Source: Clostridiales bacterium
GTDB taxonomy: Bacteria > Bacillota > Clostridia > Oscillospirales > Oscillospiraceae
Direction: 5' to 3'
Assembly (NCBI GenBank): GCA_019421525.1
Contig: JAHZFC010000054.1
Coordinates: 237 to 12,322, forward strand
DNA length: 12,086 nucleotides
Shown: positions 5,070-12,086 of the stretch, piece after piece
How the letters are laid out: each line of letters opens with the position of its first letter
Position numbering within the stretch: position 1 is the first letter of the stretch
Translations under genes and position numbers: made by a program
The notes under the pieces: model-generated
The model's input: the letters and a program-made list of their open reading frames with translations, nothing else
The model's database searches: none
What the model was told of the DNA's origin: nothing

Positions 5070-6221
5070 TCAGGCCCCGAAGGTGTCCGGCGGCGACTGG
5101 CGCAGGCCAAAATGGTACAAGATCCCCTCCGCGATGCGCCGGCATGCCTGCCCGTCCCCATAGGGGTTGACGGCGTGGGCCATGGCGGCGTAGGCCGCCG
5201 GGTCAGTGAGCAGCTCCTCCGCCATGGAGAAGATCTGCTCCTCCTCGGTGCCCGCCAGCTTCACGGTGCCCGCGGCCACGGCCTCGGGCCGCTCCGTCTC
5301 CCGGCGCAGGACGAGCACCGGCTTGCCCAGGGCAGGGGCCTCCTCCTGGAGCCCGCCGGAATCGGTCATCACCAGATAGCTGCGGGCCATGAGGTTGTGC
5401 ATCTCATCGGCGGTGAGGGGGGCGATCAGGTGGACGTTGGCCAGCCCGTCCAAATATCTGTGGGCATGCTCCTGTACCACCGGGGACAGATGGACCGGGT
5501 AGACCAGCTCCGCCTCGTCCCCAAAGGCCAGGGCCAGCCGCCGCAGGGCGGACATGATGTGCTCCATGGGCTGCCCGTAGTTCTCCCGCCGGTGGCAGGT
5601 GACCACGATCACCTTTTTCCCCCGGTAGTCCAGCTCGTTGAGCACCGGGGTGGAGAACTGGTAGTCCTGGCGCACCGTGGTCTTGAGTGCGTCGATCACC
5701 GTGTTGCCGGTGACGAATACCCCGGAGCAGATGCCCTCCCGCTCCAGATTTTTACGGTTGCTCTCAGTGGGGCAGAAGTGCAGCTGGGCCAGCCGGCCCA
5801 CCAGAGTGCGGTTCATCTCCTCCGGGAAGGGGGAGTACCGGTCATAGGTCCGCAGCCCCGCCTCCACATGGCCCACCGCGATCTGGTGGTAGAAGGCGGA
5901 CAGCGCCCCGGCAAAGGTAGTGGAGGTATCCCCGTGGACCAGCACCAGGTCGGGCTCGACCTGTGAGAACACCTCCTCCATGCCCAGCAGGCACTTGGTG
6001 GTGATGGTGGCCAGGGTCTGGCGGGGCTCCATGATGTCCAGGTCGAACTGGGGGCGCAGGTCGAAGATGTCCAGCACCGAGTCCAGCATCTCCCGGTGCT
6101 GGGCGGTGACGCAGCACCAGCTGTCAAACTCCGGCCTGCGCTCCAGCTCCTTCACCAGGGGGGCCATCTTGATGGCCTCCGGCCGGGTGCCGAAGATGGT
6201 CATCACCTTGATCTTATCCAT
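5070..6221 (-). CDS. wecB: UDP-N-acetylglucosamine 2-epimerase (non-hydrolysing)
   Basis: A 383-residue cytoplasmic enzyme that interconverts UDP-GlcNAc and UDP-ManNAc, the donor for teichoic-acid linkage units and other surface glycans. Motifs run in order: GTRPEAIKMAP (11-21), QHREMLD (41-47), HGDTSTTFAG (96-105), HVEAGLRT (118-125), FPEEMNR (132-138), TGNTVIDAL (171-179), TCHRREN (208-214) and later TDSGGLQEEAPALGKP. Asp98, Glu120 and Glu134 keep the spacing of the E. coli WecB residues Asp95, Glu117 and Glu131, so it should be active. The start at 6221 is preferred to an in-frame ATG at 6266: it begins MDKIKVMTIFGTRPE, has AGGAGGAG just upstream and overlaps the end of the transferase gene by 8 nt. 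Length is normal. Confidence 0.95.
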   Translation of the reverse strand: MDKIKVMTIFGTRPEAIKMAPLVKELERRPEFDSWCCVTAQHREMLDSVLDIFDLRPQFDLDIMEPRQTLATITTKCLLGMEEVFSQVEPDLVLVHGDTSTTFAGALSAFYHQIAVGHVEAGLRTYDRYSPFPEEMNRTLVGRLAQLHFCPTESNRKNLEREGICSGVFVTGNTVIDALKTTVRQDYQFSTPVLNELDYRGKKVIVVTCHRRENYGQPMEHIMSALRRLALAFGDEAELVYPVHLSPVVQEHAHRYLDGLANVHLIAPLTADEMHNLMARSYLVMTDSGGLQEEAPALGKPVLVLRRETERPEAVAAGTVKLAGTEEEQIFSMAEELLTDPAAYAAMAHAVNPYGDGQACRRIAEGILYHFGLRQSPPDTFGA

Positions 6222-7455
6222 CCCGGCGCTCCTCCTCTCCCCGGGTCGTATCGGCCCCCGGCTCATGGCCCGTCCCGGCGGTCTGGGACGGGCCGCCGGC
6301 AGGGGCGGTCTCCCCCTTCGCCCCGTCCGGGCCGCCCTCCCGGTGCTCCTGACGGGCCTTGTCCTCCTTGGACGCGGGGTTGTTGTGCAAAAACAGCTTG
6401 GCCGCCACCAGTCCCGCCGCAGCCATGGCCACCAGGAAGATCATGGCCCGGCCGGCTCCGCTGGAGGTGAGGACCACGGCGGACAGGCCCAGGATGGCGG
6501 AGATCACGTACAGGATGCCCACCGCCTGCTTCTGGGACAGGCCCATGTCGATCAGGCGGTGGTGGATATGGCTGCGGTCCGGGCTCATGGGGCTCTGCCC
6601 CTTGGAAATGCGCCGGACCACGGCAAAGCACACGTCGAAGATGGGCAGCCCCAGGATCAGGAAGGGCACCACGAAGGAGATGATGGCGGGCAGCTTGAAC
6701 ATGCCGTCCACCGATACGGTGCCCAGGATAAAGCCCAAAAAGGTGGCCCCGGTGTCCCCCATGAAGATCTTGGCCGGGTTCAGGTTGTAGGGCAGAAAAC
6801 CGATGCACGCCCCGGCCAGCGCCCCCATCATCACCGCCACGTCCCCCTCGCTGACCAGCAGTGCGATGATCAGGGTGGTCACCGAGCTGATGGTGGACAC
6901 GCCGCAGGCCAGCCCGTCCAGCCCGTCGATCAGGTTGACCGCGTTGGTCAGCGCCACGATCCAGATGATGGTCACCGGGACGGACAGGACGCCCAGCTCC
7001 CAGTAGGGGTCGCTGCTGAAGATATTGGGGTTGGAGAGCACCTCGATCCGGTTGCCGGCGAACACCGCCACGCAGGCCGCCACGATCTGCACCACGAACT
7101 TGAGCTTGGCGGGCAGGGCGTAGATGTCGTCAAAGATGCCCAGCACCACGATGATGACCGCTCCCAGCAGCATCCCCTGCTTGGGCCGGTCCAGGGGCAC
7201 CAGCAGCAGCACGCTGCACATGAAGCCCAGGAAGATGGCCAGGCCGCCCATCCGGGGGATGGGGTGGTCGTGCATCCGCCGGTCATCCCGGGGCACATCG
7301 ATGGCCCCCACCTTGACCGACAGGGCCTTCACCAGCGGCGTGGTGGCGAAGGACACCACCCCGGCCAGGACCAGCGCCAGCAGCACATAGCCGATGATCG
7401 GCAACTCCAAAACGGACCCGATGCTCAGCAGCGGGCCGATGATCTCTTGTGGCAT
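6214..7455 (-). CDS. tagO: Undecaprenyl-phosphate GlcNAc-1-phosphate transferase (TagO/WecA/MraY family)
   Basis: A 413-residue polytopic membrane enzyme that moves a sugar-1-phosphate, most likely GlcNAc-1-P, from UDP-sugar to polyprenyl phosphate, the first step of wall teichoic acid or similar glycans. Seen: about ten to eleven hydrophobic segments; the magnesium-binding LGIFDD (105-110); NLIDGLDGLA (174-183); FMGDTG (231-236); and the HIHHR loop (296-300) characteristic of the WecA/TagO rather than the MraY branch. After the last membrane segment there is an unusual hydrophilic tail of about 55 residues (358-413) rich in Gly, Glu, Lys and Ala. The next gene, wecB, overlaps by 8 nt and supplies UDP-ManNAc, which fits a teichoic-acid linkage-unit role. 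AAAGGAG (7467-7473) is 11 nt before the ATG. Whether it is tagO or wecA by function cannot be told from sequence alone. Confidence 0.92.
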   Translation of the reverse strand: MPQEIIGPLLSIGSVLELPIIGYVLLALVLAGVVSFATTPLVKALSVKVGAIDVPRDDRRMHDHPIPRMGGLAIFLGFMCSVLLLVPLDRPKQGMLLGAVIIVVLGIFDDIYALPAKLKFVVQIVAACVAVFAGNRIEVLSNPNIFSSDPYWELGVLSVPVTIIWIVALTNAVNLIDGLDGLACGVSTISSVTTLIIALLVSEGDVAVMMGALAGACIGFLPYNLNPAKIFMGDTGATFLGFILGTVSVDGMFKLPAIISFVVPFLILGLPIFDVCFAVVRRISKGQSPMSPDRSHIHHRLIDMGLSQKQAVGILYVISAILGLSAVVLTSSGAGRAMIFLVAMAAAGLVAAKLFLHNNPASKEDKARQEHREGGPDGAKGETAPAGGPSQTAGTGHEPGADTTRGEEERRDG

Positions 7456-7543
7456 GGGATACGCAGCTCCTTTGGATCATGTTCTTTGTCGCGCCGCCCC
7501 TCCGGTCCCCGGTCCCCCGGGGCGGCAGGGCGTCCGCCTGTTC

Positions 7544-8557
7544 TCACAGGGCCACAAAGCCCACTTTCTTATAGACCTTCCGCAGGGTCTTGTTGGCCAC
7601 ATAGGAGGCCTTCTCCGCCCCGGCCTTATACACCGATCCCAGATAGGCCTTGTCCTTGAGGATGCGCTCGGCCTCCTCCCGGATGGGCCGCAGGGTCTCC
7701 ACCACGGCCTCGCCCACGGCGGGCTTGAACGCGCCGTAGCCCTTGCCCTCGAACTCCCGCTCGATCTCGTCAAAGCTCTTGCCGGTGACGGCGGAGTAGA
7801 TGCTCATCAGGTTGGCCACCCCGGGCTTGTGCTCCGGGTCATAGCGGACGCAGCGCTCGGTGTCGCTGTCGGTGACCGCCCGCTTGAACTTGCGCTGGAT
7901 GTCCTCCGGCTTCTCCATGAGGTAGACGGAGCCGTTGGGGTCCTTATCCGACTTGGACATCTTGGAGGCGGGGTCGCTCAGGCTCATGATCCGGGCCCCC
8001 ACCTTGGGGATGTAGGGCTCGGGCATCTTGAACACGTCGCCGTAGATGCCGTTGAACCGCTGGACGATGTTCCGGGTCAGCTCCACATGCTGCTTCTGGT
8101 CCTCCCCCACGGGGACGTAGTCCGGCTGGTACAGGAGGATATCCGCCGCCATCAGGGCGGGATAGGTGAACAGGCCGCCGTTGATGTTGTCCTTATTTTT
8201 GGCGGATTTATCCTTGAACTGGGTCATGCGGGAAAGCTCGCCGAACATGGTGTAGCAGTTGAGCACCCAGCCCAGCTGGGCATGCTGGGGCACATGGGAC
8301 TGGATGAACAGGGTATTCTTCTCCGGGTCCAGCCCGCAGGCGATATACTGGGCCAGCTGCTCCAGGGTGCGGCGGCGCAGGGCGGCGGGGTCCTGCCGCA
8401 CGGTGATGGAGTGCATATCCGCCATAAAATAGTAGTTGTCGAACTCATCGGTGCGATCCACCCAGTTCCGGATGGCCCCCAGATAGGAGCCGAGGGTCAG
8501 GTCTCCGCTGGGCTGGATGCCGGAGAGCATCACTTTCTTTTTGGCTTGTTCTTCCAT
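7544..8557 (-). CDS. trpS: Tryptophanyl-tRNA synthetase
   Basis: A 337-residue class Ic aminoacyl-tRNA synthetase that charges tRNA-Trp in the cytoplasm. The N-terminal signature reads GIQPSGDLTLGSYLGA (13-28), where TLGS replaces the common TLGN/HIGN form. MADMHS, the NGGLFTYPALMAADILLY segment, VGEDQKQHVELTR (149-161) and the KMSKS loop (199-203) follow as expected. Length is normal for bacterial TrpRS. The start at 8557 leaves a leader of about 46 nt from the predicted promoter; the ribosome site is weak (AAAAAAGG, about 12 nt upstream). It heads the minus-strand run, with 88 nt to the transferase gene. A GCCGCCCC/GGGGCGGC hairpin (7493-7526) lies in that gap but lacks a U tract, so read-through is likely. 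Confidence 0.96.
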   Translation of the reverse strand: MEEQAKKKVMLSGIQPSGDLTLGSYLGAIRNWVDRTDEFDNYYFMADMHSITVRQDPAALRRRTLEQLAQYIACGLDPEKNTLFIQSHVPQHAQLGWVLNCYTMFGELSRMTQFKDKSAKNKDNINGGLFTYPALMAADILLYQPDYVPVGEDQKQHVELTRNIVQRFNGIYGDVFKMPEPYIPKVGARIMSLSDPASKMSKSDKDPNGSVYLMEKPEDIQRKFKRAVTDSDTERCVRYDPEHKPGVANLMSIYSAVTGKSFDEIEREFEGKGYGAFKPAVGEAVVETLRPIREEAERILKDKAYLGSVYKAGAEKASYVANKTLRKVYKKVGFVAL

Positions 8558-8586
8558 ATATGGTCACGACCTTTTTTCTCGGATAT

Positions 8587-8606
8587 TGCGTATACGCATA
8601 ATTATG
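8587..8606. promoter_or_regulatory. Two adjoining palindromes at the trpS start site
   Basis: TGCGTATACGCA (8587-8598) and CATAATTATG (8597-8606) are each perfect palindromes and share two bases. On the minus strand they span about -4 to +17 relative to the start predicted from the -10 box at 8610-8615. This places them where a repressor would act. Chance AT-rich symmetry cannot be excluded for the second one. Confidence 0.4.
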
Positions 8607-8609
8607 AGT

Positions 8610-8639
8610 ATTATATCACACCCGCCCCTGCTCCCGCAA
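8610..8639 (-). promoter_or_regulatory. trpS promoter
   Basis: Read on the minus strand, a perfect -10 TATAAT (8615-8610) lies 18 bases from TTGCGG (8639-8634), which matches the first three bases of the -35 consensus. The predicted start is near 8603. A short leader of about 46 nt leaves no room for a T-box, so trpS must be controlled otherwise, if at all. Confidence 0.6.
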
Positions 8640-8809
8640 GCTTTTCCCCCGTGAGAAATGAGATTTTCCTGTTCAGCGCACGATACATACCGGGCAGGCG
8701 ATGAGAAAGGATGCGGGATGGGGCGGTACGATGGCGCGGCGCCCCCGTCCAGCTCCGCTCCCCGCATGCCCTGCCCCTGCGCCGGCGCGCAAAGATCCCT
8801 ATCTTTTCC
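8640..8809. other. Unassigned intergenic stretch between the trpS and leuA promoters
   Basis: About 170 bases with no gene I can support. They contain a long-range ATGCGGG/CCCGCAT pairing (8711-8717 with 8761-8767), an inner GGGGC/GCCCC pairing and the palindrome GCGCCGGCGC near 8780. Short open frames on both strands here have no ribosome site and run into the T-box leader. No function is assigned. Confidence 0.3.
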
Positions 8810-8839
8810 TTGACAAACCCACATATTTTCCGCTACAAT
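8810..8839 (+). promoter_or_regulatory. leuA: leuA promoter
   Basis: A perfect TTGACA (8810-8815) and TACAAT (8834-8839) are separated by 18 bases. The predicted start near 8846 leaves a leader of about 300 nt before the leuA ATG, filled by the T-box element. Confidence 0.8.
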
Positions 8840-8845
8840 AGCTTC

Positions 8846-9115
8846 ATCGATATGAAAAGGCGCAGATGGGAAAAAGACATGGGCCCGCCCGCCCCAGAGA
8901 GCCGGTGTTCGGTGCGAACCGGCGTGGGTCCCCATGTGGATACTGGCCCCGGAGCCGCCGCCCTGAACCAGCTGCAGTAGGGACGGACGGGTGATCCCGT
9001 TACAGGTCAAGGCCTTGTTGGAGGCCGATAAGCGCATATGGGTGACCATATGTGGAACTAGGGTGGTACCGCGCAGCTACTGCGCCCCTGACCGTTGTGT
9101 CGGGGGCGTTTTTTT
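8846..9115 (+). ncRNA. T-box leader riboswitch of leuA
   Basis: The T-box sequence AGGGTGGTACCGCG is at 9060-9073 and a terminator hairpin follows. Stem I is recognisable. Its K-turn/GA motif is formed by AGATGGG (8864-8870) and CCCGGAG (8948-8954), its mid stem by CATGGG (8878-8883) and CCCATG (8931-8936), and its tip by AGAGAGCCGG with the distal loop GGTGCGAA (about 8896-8922). A stem II region (ACGGG/CCCGT, 8986-9000) and stem III (CATATGG/CCATATG, 9035-9052, with a GTGA tetraloop) follow. Uncharged tRNA should stabilise the antiterminator and allow leuA expression. The UGGU at 9064-9067 calls for a tRNA with discriminator base A, which fits tRNA-Leu. The specifier triplet is ambiguous: CTG (8943-8945, Leu) or TAC (8941-8943). 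Confidence 0.93.
9083..9115 (+). terminator. T-box regulated terminator (attenuator)
   Basis: CGCCCCTGAC (9083-9092) pairs with GTCGGGGGCG (9099-9108) through one G-U pair, with a 6-nt loop and seven T (9109-9115). It lies just after the T-box sequence and 33 nt before leuA, in the position of the regulated terminator that competes with the antiterminator. Confidence 0.92.
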
Positions 9116-9147
9116 GTCCCCCGCACCTTCCAAAGGAGGAACCTGTC

Positions 9148-10839
9148 ATGAATTTGAAGCCCGGTTACCAAAAGTACATCCCCTTCCAGCCCCAGCCCAT
9201 CGAAAACCGCACCTGGCCGGACAAGGTCATCACCCATGCCCCCATCTGGTGCTCCGTGGACCTGCGGGACGGCAACCAGGCCCTGGTGGACCCCATGAAC
9301 CTCCAGGAGAAGCTGGAGTACTTCCACACCCTGGTGGACATCGGCGTGAAGGAGATCGAGATCGGCTTCCCCACCGCCAGCGAGACGGAGTTCGAGATCT
9401 GCCGGGAGCTGATCGAGGGGGGCCACATCCCCGACGACGTGACCATCCAGGTGCTGGTCCAGGCCCGGGAGCATCTGATCCGCCGGACCTTTGAGGCCAT
9501 CGAGGGAGCCAAGCACGTCATCCTCCATTTCTACAACTCCACCTCCACCCTCCAGCGCAAGGTGGTGTTCCACATGGACTGCGACGGCATCACCAAGATC
9601 GCCACCGACGCGGCCGACCTCATCTACGAGATGGCCCAGCCCGTCATCGCCCAGGGGATGGACCTGCGCTATGAGTACTCCCCCGAGTCCTTCATGGGCA
9701 CCGAGATGGACTACGCGGTGGAGATCTGCCAGGCCGTGCTGGAGGAGCTCCATGCCACCCCGGAGAAGCGTGTCATCCTCAATCTCCCCACCACGGTGGA
9801 AAACTGCATGCCCAACTACTTTGCCGACGAGCTGGAGTACTTTATCTCCAAGCTGCCCAGCCGGGACTGCGCCATCATCTCCCTCCATCCCCACAACGAC
9901 CGGGGCTGCGGCGTGGCCACAGCGGAGATGGGCCTGCTGGCCGGAGCCGAACGGGTGGAGGCCACCCTGTTCGGCAACGGCGAGCGCACTGGAAACGTAG
10001 ACATTGTCACCCTGGCCATGAATATGTATACTCAGGGCATCGACCCCAAGCTGGACTTCTCCAACATCAACAAGATCCGTGAGATGTATGAGCGGTGCAC
10101 CAAGATGCCGGTAGGCGACCGGCAGCCCTATGTGGGCAAACTGGTATTTACCGCGTTCTCCGGCAGCCACCAGGATGCCATCAACAAGGGTACCCAGTAT
10201 ATGAAGGAGTCCAACTCCGACTACTGGGAGATCCCTTACCTGCCCATCGACCCAGCCGATGTGGGCCGGGAGTATGAACCAGTCATCCGTATCAACTCCC
10301 AGTCCGGTAAGGGAGGCGCGGCCTATATCATGGAGCACAACTTTGGCTTCGATCTGCCCAAGGCCATGCACCCCGACTTCGGAGCCGTGGTCCAGAAGGA
10401 GACTGACGCTGTGGGCAAGGAAATCAGCCCCGAGCGTATCTTTGAGCTGTTCCAGCAGGAGTACATCGAGGCCAAGGAGCCCTACAAGCTGCTCAAGCAC
10501 GCCTTTGCGGAAAACATTGATAGCGAAGGTCATTCCCATGTCGCCTTCTGGGGCACCCTCCAGCACACCGATACTATTTTTAAGGTATCCGGCGAGGGCA
10601 ACGGCCCCATTGACGCCTTCTTCAATGCCATCAAGGATGAGAAGATGTCCCACTTTACCTTCCTGGACTACTCCTCCCACGCCATCACCGACGGCTCCGA
10701 CTCCCAGGGCGTGGCCTATATTCTGCTCCAGGACCAGCGCACTGGGAAGAAATACTGGGGCATCGGCCTGTCCCACAACATCAATCTGGCCCCCCTGCGG
10801 GCCATCCTGTCCGCCATCAACCGCTCCAAGCGCAGTTGA
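9148..10839 (+). CDS. leuA: 2-isopropylmalate synthase (LeuA type 2)
   Basis: A 563-residue enzyme that condenses acetyl-CoA with 2-oxoisovalerate, the first committed step of leucine synthesis. The N-terminal HMGL-like TIM barrel shows LRDGNQ (39-44, metal and substrate site), IEIGFPTAS (70-78), YSPESFMGTE (177-186), HPHNDRG (247-253, metal ligands) and GNGERTGNVD (276-285). A linker leads to the C-terminal regulatory domain (from about 430) with FKVSGEGNGPIDAFF, where leucine normally binds. Length and the early PIENRTWPDK segment match the roughly 560-residue LeuA type 2 branch (IPMS2). AAAGGAGGA (9132-9140) is 7 nt before the ATG. The gene is followed at once by a terminator, so it is transcribed alone under T-box control. 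Longer upstream starts lie inside the T-box and are rejected. Confidence 0.96.
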   Translation: MNLKPGYQKYIPFQPQPIENRTWPDKVITHAPIWCSVDLRDGNQALVDPMNLQEKLEYFHTLVDIGVKEIEIGFPTASETEFEICRELIEGGHIPDDVTIQVLVQAREHLIRRTFEAIEGAKHVILHFYNSTSTLQRKVVFHMDCDGITKIATDAADLIYEMAQPVIAQGMDLRYEYSPESFMGTEMDYAVEICQAVLEELHATPEKRVILNLPTTVENCMPNYFADELEYFISKLPSRDCAIISLHPHNDRGCGVATAEMGLLAGAERVEATLFGNGERTGNVDIVTLAMNMYTQGIDPKLDFSNINKIREMYERCTKMPVGDRQPYVGKLVFTAFSGSHQDAINKGTQYMKESNSDYWEIPYLPIDPADVGREYEPVIRINSQSGKGGAAYIMEHNFGFDLPKAMHPDFGAVVQKETDAVGKEISPERIFELFQQEYIEAKEPYKLLKHAFAENIDSEGHSHVAFWGTLQHTDTIFKVSGEGNGPIDAFFNAIKDEKMSHFTFLDYSSHAITDGSDSQGVAYILLQDQRTGKKYWGIGLSHNINLAPLRAILSAINRSKRS

Positions 10840-10841
10840 CC

Positions 10842-10883
10842 AGACGCGTCCCTCTCCCACACGGGAGGGGGACGCGTCTTCAT
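10842..10883 (+). terminator. leuA: Strong hairpin after leuA
   Basis: A 17-bp stem with one G-U pair (10842-10858 with 10863-10879, loop ACAC) begins 3 nt after the leuA stop. The following tail is only moderately T-rich (TCTTCAT), so it may rely on its very stable GC-rich stem. Confidence 0.75.
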
Positions 10884-10996
10884 ATTCCGGTTCTTCCTTT
10901 TGGCTTTTACCCCTTCTAACGCCATCCCTTTTTTATGATCTCTCTTAACAATCTCGTTATCTTCTCATTTTTACCGCTTACTTCCGAGATTACCCA

Positions 10997-11025
10997 TTGA
11001 TTGTTTGGGCGATATGGTTTAAGAT
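10997..11025 (+). promoter_or_regulatory. Probable xfp promoter
   Basis: TTGATT (10997-11002) and TAAGAT (11020-11025) have a 17-base spacer. An alternative is TTGTTT (11001-11006) with TATAGA (11025-11030) at 18 bases. Both lie in an AT-rich stretch unlike the flanking genes. The rest of the 219-nt gap (10884-10996) shows nothing recognisable. Confidence 0.5.
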
Positions 11026-11058
11026 ATAGAAAAACCCTTATGCGGAGGAGATAAGCCA

Positions 11059-12086
11059 ATGCCAAAGCGCACCGACAACACACAAAAGGCCGTCAAGGCC
11101 CCCGCCCGTATGTCCAAAAAGGACCCGCTCACTCGGGAACAGCTCCACGCCATCGACGCCTGGTGGCGGGCCGCAAACTACCTGTCCGCCTGCCAGCTCT
11201 ATCTGCTGGACAACCCCCTCCTGCGGGAACCTTTGAAGCCCGCCCATTTGAAGCAGAACATCGTGGGCCACTGGGGCACCTGCCCCGGCCAAAATTTTAT
11301 CTATACCCATCTCAACCGCGCAATCGTCAAGTATGAGCTGAACATGATCTACATCTGCGGCCCCGGCCACGGAGGGAACGCCGTGGTAGCCCAAGACTAC
11401 TTGGACGGCTCCTACAGCGAGGTCTATCCCAACATCAGTCAGGACACCGAGGGAATGAAGCGGCTGTTCCGCCAGTTCTCTTTCCCCGGCGGCATCCCCT
11501 GCCACACAGCCCCTGAAACCCCAGGTTCCATCAACGAGGGGGGAGAACTGGGCTACTCCCTGTCTCACGCCTTCGGCGCCGTCATGGATAACCCGGATTT
11601 GATCGCCGCCTGCGTCGTTGGCGACGGCGAGGCGGAGACCGGCCCTCTGGCTACCGCCTGGCACTCCAACAAGTTTCTCAATCCCATCAGCGATGGAGCT
11701 GTCCTGCCTATCCTCCACCTCAATGGCTTTAAAGTGGCTAACCCTACCATCCTCTCCCGCATCTCCCACGAGGAGCTGGAGATGTTCTTCAAGGGCTGCG
11801 GCTGGGAACCCCGTTTTGTAGAGGGGAGCGAGCCCAGGACCATGCATCAGAAGATGGCCGCGGCCCTGGACTGGGCAGTCCGTGAGATTCAGCGTATCCA
11901 GGAGTACGCCCGCACCTCAGGTGATGCCTCCCGCCCCCGCTGGCCCATGATTGTTCTGCGCTCCCCCAAGGGCTGGACCGGCCCCAAAGAGGTAGACGGT
12001 AAGCAGGTGGAGGGCAGCTGGCGGGCCCACATGGCTCCCATCCCTGTCCATGATGGACAGCCCGGCCGTATCCAGGAGCTGGAACG
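11059..12086 (+). CDS. xfp: Xylulose-5-phosphate/fructose-6-phosphate phosphoketolase, 5' part
   Basis: The first 342 codons of a gene that leaves the window on the right; full proteins are about 790-830 residues. Phosphoketolase is a thiamine-diphosphate enzyme that splits xylulose-5-P (and often fructose-6-P) with phosphate into acetyl-phosphate and an aldose phosphate, giving ATP through acetate kinase. Visible motifs of the N-terminal domain are GHWGTCPGQNFIY (70-82), GPGHGG (101-106), TPGSINEGGELGYSLSHAFG (154-173), the thiamine-diphosphate motif from GDGEAETGP to N204 (188-204), LHLNGFKVANPT (219-230) and SPKGWTGP (302-309). A basic tail of about 25 residues precedes the conserved start. 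GGAGGAG (11044-11050) lies 8 nt before the ATG. Preference for one or both substrates cannot be read here. Confidence 0.95.
   Translation, partial: MPKRTDNTQKAVKAPARMSKKDPLTREQLHAIDAWWRAANYLSACQLYLLDNPLLREPLKPAHLKQNIVGHWGTCPGQNFIYTHLNRAIVKYELNMIYICGPGHGGNAVVAQDYLDGSYSEVYPNISQDTEGMKRLFRQFSFPGGIPCHTAPETPGSINEGGELGYSLSHAFGAVMDNPDLIAACVVGDGEAETGPLATAWHSNKFLNPISDGAVLPILHLNGFKVANPTILSRISHEELEMFFKGCGWEPRFVEGSEPRTMHQKMAAALDWAVREIQRIQEYARTSGDASRPRWPMIVLRSPKGWTGPKEVDGKQVEGSWRAHMAPIPVHDGQPGRIQELE

Noticed and set aside
7493..7526. GCCGCCCC/GGGGCGGC hairpin after trpS as a terminator
   Set aside because: No U tract follows it on the minus strand, so it is not a convincing intrinsic terminator.
5920..7659. 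579-codon open frame on the plus strand
   Set aside because: Opposite-strand shadow of wecB and tagO, rich in His/Gln/Gly/Asp repeats typical of reversed GC-rich codons.
7394..8704. 436-codon open frame on the plus strand
   Set aside because: Antisense of trpS; it lacks a ribosome site and any recognisable domain.
8944..8946. TGG as a Trp specifier for the T-box
   Set aside because: Bacterial tRNA-Trp usually has G73, which would need UGGC, but the T-box here reads UGGU; the downstream gene makes leucine.
8564..9049. 161-codon minus-strand frame over the trpS-leuA gap
   Set aside because: It covers the trpS and leuA promoters and most of the T-box leader, which explain this sequence better.
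9052..9147. Upstream start for leuA
   Set aside because: The extension would translate the T-box sequence and its terminator; the ATG at 9148 has an excellent ribosome site.
9058..10860. 600-codon open frame on the minus strand
   Set aside because: Antisense shadow of leuA in GC-rich DNA. It reads as Gly/His/Val-rich sequence with no domain, while leuA has all family motifs.
11038..11847. 269-codon minus-strand frame
   Set aside because: Antisense shadow of the phosphoketolase gene.

Overview
The window looks like chromosome from a GC-rich gut clostridium of the Oscillospiraceae type (Flavonifractor / Lawsonibacter / Intestinimonas-like). This is inferred from strong AGGAGG-type ribosome sites, a GC-biased Firmicutes gene set, a T-box leader, a type III pantothenate kinase, an XRE/DUF3796 pair and a long-form LeuA. 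No rRNA, tRNA, transposase, CRISPR array or phage gene was seen.

Layout, left to right. (1) 1-333 is the 3' end of a PotD-like polyamine ABC-transporter binding protein. A structured spacer that may be a dispersed repeat follows, then a perfect palindromic terminator. (2) 610-1230 is a compact two-gene unit, a DUF3796-like membrane protein and a 64-residue XRE regulator that overlap by 4 nt. It is driven by a near-consensus promoter whose -10 box is covered by a 14-bp inverted repeat, a likely autoregulatory operator. (3) 1324-1825 is a FlK-like hotdog thioesterase with its own promoter and terminator. (4) On the minus strand, coaX (CoA synthesis) lies 3 nt behind a YfcE/MJ0936-type metallophosphoesterase. 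(5) Divergent from these, 3135-4274 holds three small genes of unknown function, tightly arranged and apparently sharing a helical motif. This is the best candidate for an undescribed system here.

(6) 4278-8639 is a minus-strand run: trpS, a TagO/WecA-type polyprenyl-phosphate sugar-phosphate transferase, wecB (UDP-GlcNAc 2-epimerase) and an anchored extracytoplasmic protein of unknown function. TagO and WecB supply the lipid-linked GlcNAc and UDP-ManNAc used for wall teichoic acid or other surface glycans. trpS starts from a TATAAT promoter whose predicted start site is covered by two adjoining palindromes. (7) 8810-9115 is a full T-box leader (promoter, K-turn/GA motif, distal GGUGCGAA loop, stem III, AGGGTGGTACCGCG box, terminator) in front of leuA, so 2-isopropylmalate synthase is probably switched on by uncharged tRNA. 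(8) After a strong hairpin, a phosphoketolase gene (xfp) starts at 11059 and runs off the right edge.

Most of the window is ordinary core metabolism. The points worth a second look are the three-gene unknown locus, the XRE operator, the unresolved T-box specifier, the palindromes at the trpS start site and the spacer after potD.
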